NCBI RefSeq assembly: GCF_051401765.1
Contig: NC_135071.1
Coordinates: 14,610,961 to 14,674,960 of the forward strand
From: Calliopsis andreniformis
Taxonomy: Eukaryota > Arthropoda > Insecta > Hymenoptera > Andrenidae
DNA length: 64,000 bases
Direction: 5' to 3'
The translations under genes were made by a program, and so were the position numbers. The notes under the pieces are model-generated. The model did not search any database. It was not told where the DNA came from and was given only the letters and a program-made list of their open reading frames with translations. Positions within the stretch are counted from its first letter, which is position 1. Each line of letters opens with the position of its first letter. This document shows, piece after piece, positions 1 through 10,562 of this stretch.

Positions 1-1088
1 GCCGACGCGAGGATAGTTCGTAACGTAGCATGCTCACGCACGAATATGCAAATCGCTGAGCGATCCCTCTTGAGGAGACGCTCTCGCAGCTGATCTGTCA
101 CTTTTTTCACAATTCTCTTTTCGAGATGCTTCTTTATCTTGAGGAAGACTCGAGGAAAATAGATAGAAAATTAACTGAAATTATCTTTTCAATTTTATGT
201 CAGAGATGATAAGCTTCCAAGACTTCAGTTTCTCTGTTGCTTTTCCCTTTTTTTACGTTCGACGCCGCGGACGCTCGAATGCGCCGGCGAAGCAAGTGGA
301 AAAGCTGAATGAAACCACCTGACGAGTCCGTTTTGGCATATAACCAACCAATCAGCTGATAGTATTAGCCGGTGCCTTTATATCGATCATCCGCAATGGT
401 GCGTGGCACTAGGCATGCTCCGCGGACCTGACCTAGGACAACATCCTAGCGGCGCAAACGCGGATCATTTCCACTATCCTATCGCGACCCAAGGATCGTT
501 CTATTGTTTGCCAACTTAGCTATTCGAAATACTTCGCGCCCCGATGCCTTGAATGCACGATGCTGCAGGGAGAAATCAGGGCAATCGAACACGAGTCGGA
601 TTTCAAGTTGAGGAATAAGGAATTGTGCTGTGAGATGGATGAATCGTTCTTTTTAGGGAAAATCGTGCAGTAGATTTTGTAGAAAGATAGTAAAAGAATC
701 TTTTAGCTGTATTATGTAGAATTTTGTGAAAATGGGAGACATCGAAGAAAATTAATATATTAATTGCAAATTAATTTAAATTTCGTGATATTTAATAAAG
801 ACTCTTCTTGGGGTGGACTCTGTCGATCTCAGGATTTGTGGTTTTAGTAGAAAAAACTTCCACATTTTCGCGAAGTGTGGTCCCTTTCCTGAGTCTTTGG
901 AAAATTGTTACTGTTTTCCTAGAAGAAATAGCTCTGTTTTTATTCAATTTCAAACTTATATTAGATTTTCTGTGATATTTTTCATCTGTGATAACTTCTA
1001 GCTTACACGTGACCCCTTTATTAATTAATTTATGCTAGTATTTTGTTTTCTCGGTGATGCTAAAAATGGTTGAACTTTAATTTCGTAG
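1..1088. other. Non-coding flank upstream of the visible NVP exons
   Basis: No exon can be supported here. The first 650 bases are relatively GC- and CpG-rich, then the sequence becomes AT-rich. The signal-peptide exon of the downstream neuropeptide gene should lie in or before this stretch. Its 3' end should supply two bases (expected AA) ahead of the acceptor at 1087-1088, but I could not find a convincing candidate. Confidence 0.4.
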
Positions 1089-2715
1089 CGTTTCTATTTA
1101 CCAAGAACCGCGATTCAAGAGGGCAATGAACATCGATCCAGAGGATGTGTTAACCCTCTTCTCTCTTTGGGAAAACGAGCGACGTAAACGGTATGAGTGC
1201 ATTTCATTGTTAATTCAAGAAGTCTTGATTTCTTTTACTATATGCATTCTCGATGTTTACATAGAAACTGGCACAAATACATGAGCGACGAATATGAAAA
1301 CCTGGATGATGATGGAAACTTCCTTGAGGAAGAGGACCCTCGAAATGGTAAGCTCAATATTTTTTACAATTTACATACAATATGTACCAGGACCCGATGC
1401 CAATTGTAATGATAAGCAAAGAACATTAAAAAGTTTTGAAAAATAGCTTTACTATTCTACACATAGAGAAATTACTCGCTTTTATATTGAAGAGTTAACT
1501 AAAAAATAATAATTAAAAGATATCTCTAATGAATAACTATCTACTACTCACAGAAATGAGATTGTTATTTCTTTAAACATTTCGTGGAGCTTCTAAAACC
1601 TTACCTGGTCAAGCTTTAAAAATGATTTGAGTAATAAAAGTGGCTACAACTTGTGATAATCCACTTTGAGTTACTATTTAAAGTGAGTCTCACATGTTAC
1701 GAAACAGACTGCCCAATTAATGAAAATAAATTAAAAAGCCTGACCTCCACAATAGCATCTACACCTTTTATCATGCTAATTCAATAGTCCATGACAAGTA
1801 TATCTGTTCCCGACATCAAGTGATTCACTCAGCCTATTCAATACAATTCCTTTCATTTCCAATGGGTTGTCAGTTCTACGAGACAATGGGTCTAATTTCA
1901 CTACTCGCTCCCCTATAGTGATCCCGTGGATGGACTCCGTGTATCCCACCCGCCATTATAGCTTGGACTCTTTGTCGCCGTCAGATATTGGGATCATCCG
2001 CACCCATCCACCCAGTTATTACGAACAATATGGAAGCCAATACGGCCAGCAATACGAGGGTGCTTCTCAATACAGCAGCCCTCAATACGGGCTCGTCTAT
2101 CCTCAACAAGCTTACTACAACGCGCCAGAGAAGAGGTTTATGGTCTCCAGGAAACGTTCGCAGGTAACGCACTTGAGCGAGTTTGAAAAGAGCAATTACG
2201 AAGATGTATTGAATTGAAGCTTATTCAAATCCTCTATTCGAGGAAGGACTTTGGTAGCGCGATTACAGTAGTTGTATACTGAAGACTCTAATAGAAATAC
2301 AGAAATATAATTTGTAATTAAACCTGGATTAATAAAAATCCAGATCCAGGAATAAACCTGAACCTCAGAGCCAAAGTGTATTCCACTTGTTTTCTGTGTG
2401 ATTTAATATTTAGCACATTTTGACTCTGAGGTCCAAATAGGTTCACTTTTAGGACTATCTGAGAATGGTTTAAATTTTGGACTTGTGCTGTTCTTCAAGT
2501 AACTGATTCAATAAAATTCCATTCTAATTCAGAACATTTAATCTTGCAAGCACTTAATATTCCCTATTTTCATCTAGACAATCTCTGTTACAGAAATAGA
2601 AGTCTGATCGATTTGATTTGGTTCACAGGCGTACGATCCCTACACCAGCTCATCACAGTTCCAAACGAGCTCACAATCGCGAGGCTACCCCTACCAACAC
2701 CACCTAGTCTATTAA
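1089..2715 (+). CDS. NVP-type neuropeptide precursor, 3' exons (5' partial)
   Basis: Four exons join in phase: 1089-1190, 1265-1347, 1874-2163 and 2629-2715, with stop TAA at 2713-2715. The first visible exon encodes VSIYQEPRF followed by KR. With an upstream codon completed to Asn this gives NVSIYQEPRF, one residue different from NVPIYQEPRF, the brain peptide I recall from honey bee that names the NVP prohormone family. Downstream are further processing sites: RRKR after LFSLWENE, then EKR, FMVSRKR and a C-terminal Tyr/Gln/Ser-rich stretch ending HHLVY. The acidic spacer YENLDDDGNFLEEEDPR and the repeated QYGSQYGQQYEG segment are typical of a secreted precursor. The protein would enter the secretory pathway and be cut by proprotein convertases; the function of the peptides is unknown. 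The signal peptide and the first part lie upstream. The family call rests on remembered peptide similarity. Confidence 0.75.
2363..2431. repeat. Imperfect inverted repeat in last NVP intron
   Basis: CCTCAGAGCCAAAGTG at 2363-2378 pairs with CATTTTGACTCTGAGG at 2416-2431 (14 of 16 positions). A 37-nt loop separates the arms. It lies within the intron between the exons ending at 2163 and starting at 2629, and could be a fold-back remnant or an RNA hairpin. Confidence 0.5.
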
Positions 2716-3090
2716 TTGATCGACTTCGATAAAAGATCATCGCAGGAGACTGCTAAAATAAGAAGTTTGCCGAGAATATCGGGGGAAGATGTATCAACCT
2801 GGCACGGGAAAGAGGGTAACGAGCTAACGTTTTCGGACTCACGTATACGCGAACCGGAATCTCGACGTTCTTTCCGACGAGAAGATCCCTCTCTGACGTC
2901 CCCTTCCGTTCAGCTATATCCTGTCTTCGTTGTGAACGCGGCAATACGTGCTCGAGAGGCGGACGAGAAAAGACTACTTCTTACGCTAAGGAACTCGCTC
3001 AGAAGACTACTCGCGACTTACAAGAGCCTGCTGAAGAGACAATATCCCGCTTCATCATCCTCCCAAATCACTCGAACTGATCCCCCTTAA
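2716..3090 (+). other. In-frame open extension after the NVP stop codon
   Basis: The codon after the NVP stop (TAA, 2713-2715) opens a 124-codon frame that ends with a stop at 3088-3090. It contains several dibasic motifs (DFDKRSSQ, SFRRED, ADEKRLLL, SLLKRQ), like the precursor itself. It could be reached by stop-codon readthrough. Alternatively an acceptor at 2744-2745 (ATCATCGCAG) could be joined to the exon ending at 2163, which ends on a codon boundary; both routes use the same frame. It may instead be plain 3' UTR that is open by chance, and the TAA stop argues against efficient readthrough. Confidence 0.35.
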
Positions 3091-6000
3091 TTACATTTCC
3101 TTTTTTTTTGTGAAAACGCCTCGTCGACTATATTTCTTTGGGAATTCGTCGAAGAGGACTTTTAGGTACTTAGAAGATCAACCTGCGTTAACACGTTCAA
3201 TGCAACCGGGTGTCATTTTTGGAACTGGGCTTTCCATTCAGGTAGATCGATGCATTCAAATATATTTCTTTGGAATATTAATTTTTTGTTGTTCTTTAAC
3301 TGTCATAAGTGTCGTCGAGTAAGTTCGATGTATGTGTATTTAATGGACCCATGCAAGGTGTGGCATTTTTGGTACCACGTGATCTGAGTGGAAAGTGAAT
3401 GCACTGAGCGTGTTAGAAATTACGATTAAGGGAGAAAAACGTGAAAGAATCGCGTTTCAGCGTGCTCTTGTACCTTTTCGCTTTGAAGTTACTGTTTTAA
3501 GGCACCTGGCGCGCACCGAGAGAGGCAGGCGATCGCGCCATGACTGAAATCGTTAAACAATCGTAGTACTCGAATCAAACTACCCTCAGGTCCGCTTTAC
3601 GACTGACGTAAACGATGGAGGAATAGTTTCTTTTTCTGAATAAGCTAGCTCGAAGGTAGACGTAGCGTTTCATCTGATAGGACAAATGAAGTGACGACCT
3701 AAAGAATAAATACAGGAAGAAGAACTCGTCCCAAGAAAGAATAGAATAACAGAAAGCACCTTGGAATGGAAAATAAAGCGAAGAGATACGTGATTTTTTA
3801 ACTTGTCATTCGATTCAGACAGTACTCGTTATAAACTCGTGCTGGATATCTTCCTAAGCACAGCTTATATGTGTCCACGGTTGAATTGCCTTGTTAAAAT
3901 TAATAGAAAAAGGATAATGGCGAGCTTATAACGAGAGGGTACGATTTATATAACAGTTTTTGAAGTTCGATCAAGCTTCAGGTTTCACATTTGTAATTCC
4001 ACCCGCTGAGTTGACTTTGTGAGAAAGAGAGGGAGACAGTGAGTCTATATCGAGTACTGAGAGTGTCCACTTCGAGCTCAGAGACCTCAAAGGCTACACA
4101 ACATATCTTCTATCGGATTCACACTTTATATTCGACGTGCTGGTGCATCGACACATCCCTCCCCTCTCTTTAAATATAATCGTCAATTAATTTTCTAGTC
4201 GTGTACAAACTATGAATGTTAATACTATGGTAAACACGAACGTGACTATGAGCGGCTTCAATGCATATCTCGACGATGCGATACACGTTTCGCAGCTGAA
4301 CTTTGCTTGAAAATTGAGACTCCGCGACTTGATCGAGATCCATATGCGCTATAACCTCGTGCTGTAATATTTTGAATAGCAGAAAAAATGCTTGTGAACA
4401 TCGCTGATTAACTATTATAGTAAATTCTCGTTAGATGTTCATCACTCAGGATTGATTAGGAACACATATCATGTACAGGGCAGACGATTTTCGAATTTCC
4501 ATTTTCCTTAAACTGAAGGCGATTGTTTGTAACAAATACAGTCACGTTTCACGTGGTGGGGATTGCGATGAACCTGTAACGAATAAAATCTGATGAGCAT
4601 ATAACGAGAATTTACTGTATAGGACGATTGCTATCAAGGGAGATCGATCGAGCGCGCGAAATTTGAATTTTCACACATCCACGAGTGTAAAGTGTGAACT
4701 ATCTTCTACTAAATAATCCATGGTCTTACCATATTCGTCGAAAGAGTGAAAAGAAAAGCGAGATGAGAAGAGAAAGGTACACACTGCGTTCTTTTTGACC
4801 GAAGCGAACCACGGCCTTCCACGCAGCAAACGTTCCGAGGAGACTGAATGTATTATTTTCCTTTCTGAAAATGCATTTGAAACAGCTTGCGTATGATTTT
4901 TGTAACTGTAGAGGAGAACTGATGAGAAGAGGCGAAAGGACGACTGAGAGAGCAAGAAAGACACTTTTCACGCGATTCGAAAGTGTACAAAGGTACCTGA
5001 TTTGAATTACATAGGAAGCTACTGAAGAAATCCCTGATGTTTCATTTCAATCACTTTCGACTAAATTTAAACGCTCCCCTCTTTGATAAATTTAACCTAC
5101 CTCCTTAATTTCTAATTAAAGTAAGTAATTACAACTGGGTACCTCTGTACTTCGCGACGATCGTTTAGCCTGTAATTAGATTTAATTCGTGATAGATTTA
5201 AGTATTATCGAGGAAGGAGATGATATTCAGTATTTATCGGCATATGATTAACGTTACGTAAGTATCGATTATTATGCGATTAAAGAAACGTCAATCAATC
5301 AAGTTTTTGGATTTCGTCGACACAGTGTTGACGACTATTTTCGAGGGAGGACCGATGGTCTCTGAGCGTTATCCGATTTTACACACAGGATGAATCGTCC
5401 AATTCAATCACGTTGAACTATAGACAGTTTCACGAGCGAAACAATAAGCAGAAAAGCTGTTAGAACGATTTACTTTGCTGCTCTAGGATAAAAGAAAAAT
5501 AAAAAGAGTACACACGCTCAGTCTTATTTTTCGAAGATCTATTGAATCATAGAACACTATATTCTTACTGCGAGCTAATCTTCAGACGATATATTTTTTT
5601 ACCATAAAATGGTAACTATTGACTCTGCTCTCGAGAATATTAGAAAAACGTTTCCTCTAGTGCTTTAACTGCTAGATTCGGAATCATTTTAATAAAACGA
5701 TAAAAGGAATACAATGTTCAATCAGGATTCTTAGTCAATTGTTGTTGTTTGCGATATCGAAATAATATAATCGTTTCTAGAGTTCTTCTTGTACGACCTT
5801 CTCTTTATCTCGACGTTCGTGTAACACAAGATGTCTAAACTATTTTAATGAGTGAAAGGCGAAGGGAAAACGTATTTTGATGGTGTTTAAATTTTAGAAG
5901 AATATGTAACCAGGGTCGAGGAGAGATTTGCTAAAAACTTCTTGTTATCAATTTTATGAAAATATATTCTAACACCTTTATCTATAATATTGAAATTTGA

Positions 6001-8409
6001 GGAAAATGCAGACTTAGATATTTTTGCTCGAAGAGAATTTATCAAAAAGAATGAAAGATATGCTGTCTGAGGATGAGAGTATCCAGTGAAACCATAGCAC
6101 CAGAGTAATATCGAAATAGGTAATCCCACTTTGGTAGCCTATTCTATTCTTCCTAAAGAAAAAAAAAGATTCCATATACATTCACCCTAAAACCTTCCTT
6201 TCCTGAAGTATAAACACGTTTTATTTACTATATAATATGATCCTTTTTATATTTAAAAAAAGTAAAATATGCTACTAAAGTAGGACCACCTATTTCGGTG
6301 TCATTCTGCGTGCAATAAAATTTTGTGTGATTAATTGACAGTTTTTTCAACCATACAAAGGTTCGTCGTGAATCACTCGATCGATCGACTACACCGATTA
6401 TCCTGAATATATAATGATAATGAACACGAGAACACTGTGTGTCAACTACTTTACTTTAGAACGGATCTACGATTTATGTGTGCATATTATTGTATAAACA
6501 TTCATATAAACGTTCAACTATATATACGTGTGCGTTTCAAAATCAAAACGTTGTGTCGCTCGGCGCCGTAAATATTTTTCAAACCCATGGTGCTTTTGAT
6601 CGAACGATATATAGTATTGTAACGAAATATATAAAAAAAGTTTAAAAAAAATAAATAACTATATTCTACCTAGACGTATTTCTTCCTGTAAAAAAAATAT
6701 GAGCATCTCCTTTCGTGCTGTAATTAAATATACTGTGTGCAAATTGAACCAGTTTCGCGTTTATTATTTATATATACGAGAGAAAAAAGAGATTGTTAAT
6801 ACAACTATCATGAAATAATCATTTTAAGAAAACTTCCCTGTAACACTTTGTCTTCGAGTTCGTAACGTTACAAGAATTGAGATACGAATTGAAAGGAATC
6901 GAGTCAGTTTTCGCGCCAAAAGATGAAATGACTATGGCACAATACTACATTATTCAATACTATTCTACACCACGTACTACACTATTCTATACTATTTTAC
7001 ACTTCACACTATACTATTCTATACTACTCTATACTACACACTACACTCTATTGTATGCAATTACATTATTCTACACTATTCTACGCTATCCTACACAACT
7101 ATACACTACTTCTACACTATTATATACCATTCTACACAACAGAATACACTATTCTCCACTATTCCACTTGAACTTTAGCTACGCTATGGGAAATAATTAA
7201 TAGTTTCATGTTTAAAAATACATAACCTCAATGTAATCATAATAATACGCAGATACCATAATCGAAATAAATATACACAGGATTATTAAAAAATTACATT
7301 GTTCCTTGTGTAAATTTCCCATTCTTTCGGAGTTAATATCAATTTTATTTAAAAAAAAGCCATTTACCAGTATCCAATTAAAATATGTACTTCACATTCA
7401 CACATGCGCATTTGAAATATTCGTAACTATTGTTATCCATGCTGTTGCATACTTAAATAATTGTAATAAAATGCTGGATTTTTTTTCTGACCAAGATATG
7501 TAATAAAAAATTAAAGGCAAGAATATGAACGACTTTAAAGTTTCTTTTTCTGACCTCTAGCTCTACTAATTGTAAGACCTAATATCCTCGAACTTTCCAG
7601 GCAGAACTTTTGCGATGCATTTGATTCGTTTATGGTTGCTTATCTATGTATCTAGCTCTGTATATGCTCATCCTATCTAAGAAGTAGTGTCTACTTTTCA
7701 AAGTATAGTCTCGGATGTGAACTATGCAATACACGAATAACGAAAAATAGGGATTGAAAAAATTTATAATGAAATGGTGCTTCGGTAAGAGATGAAAATG
7801 AAAGACAGGGTGTGTTGGTTAGTGAGGATACCTGAACAAACAATAAACTTTAATAAGTTAATAGACAATTCCATTTGGAAATATTTTTGTCAATAAGTGC
7901 ACTTAATTATTAATAGCGACATCAAATTTTGTTCGATTTCCATCATAAAAGCAAAACTTTATTTATTACGTTTAGCTATGTGACGAACTGTAACCTACGT
8001 ACTGAAACGAAACGAATGATCAGATCAAGATGTTCACGAAATGTTCGAATAACATGTTGATTAACCTGTGGGCGAGTAGATTATGGTGATGTTTATTGTG
8101 TAATCTTCATATTAATTTCATATGGAAGTAAATGAAAAATTCTAAAATGTTTCCTGCATATTGTGTACTAATTGTATAACTTGTCAAATTGTGTATTCCC
8201 ATTAACATTGTGTTACTTGGTGCCTGTGCATTATAATGCAAAAGTTATGTGTGCATTAGACATTGTTATAGTAGCACCAAGTTTATCTTGGATGCTTTAA
8301 TATAATGTAAACATCAATTGAGTGATAGTGGGAAACTTTAAGCAACTGTTTGTGCTCTCTGCTAGAGCCCATTAATCGTAGTGAAGGTGCCATGAAATAA
8401 AGTCAAAGG
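3091..8409. other. Long non-coding stretch between NVP and MED19
   Basis: I see no exon chain on either strand. The part nearest NVP is probably its 3' UTR. AT-rich blocks with AATAAA-like motifs near 6640-6660 could mark a distal polyadenylation site, but this is not proven. The stretch also holds a microsatellite-like block (6939-7165), a 32-codon ATG-initiated frame at 4212-4310, and just before MED19 a 9-bp inverted repeat (8215-8223 with 8274-8282). Confidence 0.4.
6939..7165. repeat. Degenerate tandem repeat of ACTATTCTAC-type units
   Basis: About 225 bp are built from short units of the type ACTATTCTACACT or CTATACTATT, repeated with many small variations. The open frame across it, rich in Tyr, Leu and Thr, is produced by the repeat and is not a gene. 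Confidence 0.85.
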
Positions 8410-9356
8410 ATGATGATGGGCGATCAGTTTCGTAGTAAAGTGGAACAATATTCACCAAAGTCATCGCCTAGAGGCGCACGTTCCCCTATTGTTTCACGTC
8501 AAGATTCAACGGGAACCTTAAAGACAACTATTTCTCTGGGAAAGAATCCTTCTATTGTCCATAGTGGGCCATTCTATTTGATGAAAGAACCCCCAGGTAT
8601 ATTTTCTTCTCATTTTCATTAATATAGAAGAATAAAATGATCTCTAATAAATCATCTGATCTTTAATCAAATTTCTAGGAGAAAGTGAACTCACAGGGGC
8701 AACAAATTTAATGGACCATTATGGCCTACAACATTCTTATAGCAAATTTAGTGGAAAAAAACTGAAGGAACAACTTTCATCATTTTTACCAAATTTACCG
8801 GGTATTATAGATAGACCTGGTCATTTAGATAACAGGTATTTATATAAACTTTGATTGTATCACAGAACATACTTAACATTATGTTTCTTTTTTGTTAGTT
8901 CATTAAGGTCTGTAATTGAAAAACCTCCAATTGGTGGAAAAGAACTATTACCATTGACCAGTGTTCAGCTAGCTGGTTTTCGTTTACATCCTGGACCGGT
9001 AAGTAACATGAAATAAAATTTAAAAACAAAATACTCAACAGAAATTGAAAGAGAATTCTATGTTTGTACAGCTACCTGAACAATATCGTTACGTGAATCA
9101 AGCTCCGCAAAGGAAACATAAAAACAAACATAAAAAACATAAACACAAACCAGGAGAAGTTCCTAGTGGTCAAGAGGCAACCACAACAGATATTGGTGGT
9201 TCAGATACTCATGAGAAGAAACATAAAAAGCAGAAGAGACATGATGAAGAGAAAGAGGCTAGGAAGAAACGTAAGAAAGAGAAAAAGAGAAAAAAGCAAA
9301 AGCACAGTCCTGAACACACGGGAGGATTAACACCATCTCAGCATTCCAATTCGTGA
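8410..9356 (+). CDS. MED19: Mediator complex subunit 19
   Basis: Four exons (8410-8596, 8679-8835, 8899-8998, 9072-9356) join in phase into a 242-residue protein, close to the length of human MED19. The conserved core is clear: LTGATNLMDHYGLQHSYSKF, then KKLKEQLSSFLPNLPGIID, SSLRSVIEKPPI, and LAGFRLHPGPLPEQ. After it comes a Lys/His-rich basic tail (KHKNKHKKHKHK and KKRKKEKKRKKQK) and the family C-terminal element KHSPEHTGG. MED19 sits in the head/middle region of Mediator and links transcription factors to RNA polymerase II. The start is the first of three Met codons in MMMGDQ; which one is used cannot be decided. The gene is free-standing on the plus strand, about 1.2 kb upstream of cabeza. 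Confidence 0.95.
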
Positions 9357-9735
9357 TCTTTAATCTCACCCTTTCTGTTTGTATCTAACTCCTGACCTAA
9401 TACTACCATTTTTGTAAACACAATTAAGTTCTTCCTTTTTCATTACAAACGCAAATGTGTACAGAAAACTACTATACCTAGATATTTTCAATGTAAATTA
9501 CATTAAAATATGAGAGTTATACAAGTCTTGTTTCCTTTTAACATTATTCTTCATTTTTCTTCAATTTACTTCTATTTGTACTTCCTGTATAATGTATTCC
9601 TAATTGATACCTGATTCTCAATGATAGTAGACTATATATTTCTAATTTACTTTTAAAATTGAAAATATAAATTTTTCACAAAAATGACCATTGATATACA
9701 GCAAAGAATCTGATTATATGTATTTTATATGTATA

Positions 9736-9741
9736 AATAAA
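9736..9741 (+). terminator. Likely MED19 polyadenylation signal
   Basis: AATAAA lies 380 bp after the MED19 stop in an AT-rich 3' UTR. A perfect 8-bp hairpin, AATCACGG (9766-9773) with CCGTGATT (9789-9796), starts 24 bases further on. Confidence 0.5.
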
Positions 9742-9796
9742 GTGCACTGAAATTATATACTAATTAATCACGGCCGTCTTCAGCACAACCGTGATT

Positions 9797-10562
9797 GAAC
9801 CCATTAGAAGTATTAATTTGTCAAAGAATTCTCTTAAATTTCGATTTTTTCCTGTATTAGATGTATGTAAATGAAGTATCAAAAAATTAAGTATCTTAAT
9901 GAGTTAATGGGACGTAGATCTGAGTCATTGATACAAAATAAGTAACATAAATGTTAGTGTACATATATTAAGAAAACAGTAAAAGTAAATGTCAGTGGAT
10001 TATATTCACAAACAAAATTAAAAATTATACGTTGCATTTAAATTTAAAATTTAAATTGACTGTAGTATTCTAATACAAGATTAATAAAAAATACTGAAAC
10101 ATTGATGTCCACTATGTTCTCTTTCTATTTCCTTTCTAACAATTTTAAAGATTTTAAAGTTTCGTTGTAACTTACCCGAAAGCGCTCATACAACCTCATT
10201 GTCACTTTCAAATCGTCAGGTAGAGAAATTCGAATACTAGCTATCACAAAATAATACAAATTACGCGTGTTAAAATTAACTAAAAAAAAGAATTACTTCG
10301 ATCTAATAATTCGCTACTAATTGTTTAAAATTCGAATTGTCAGTTACTACTTCTCTAGTCAAACGAGGTTCTAACGATTAAAAGGTCTGCAGCGCCACCT
10401 AACCAGGAGGATTTCCGCTCCTCGTGACCAGTTTCCGGTAGTAAAACGCCGTTCAATCGTCGAGCTCAATCTCGTTGAGATTCGTCGTTGGAGAATCGCT
10501 TCGTTCCCGCCATTACGTGCTTTTTCTACCGTGTAGCGATTTGATTACCGGAGGAAGGCACG
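9797..10562. other. MED19-cabeza spacer with cabeza promoter and 5' UTR
   Basis: The first part is AT-rich and holds nothing I can name. From about 10380 the sequence becomes richer in GC and CpG and leads directly to the cabeza start codon, so the promoter and 5' UTR are probably here. I see no clear TATA box. Confidence 0.4.

Noticed and set aside
6877..7200. 107-codon open frame rich in Tyr, Leu and Thr
   Set aside because: It is the translation of the ACTATTCTAC-type tandem repeat and starts in unrelated sequence.
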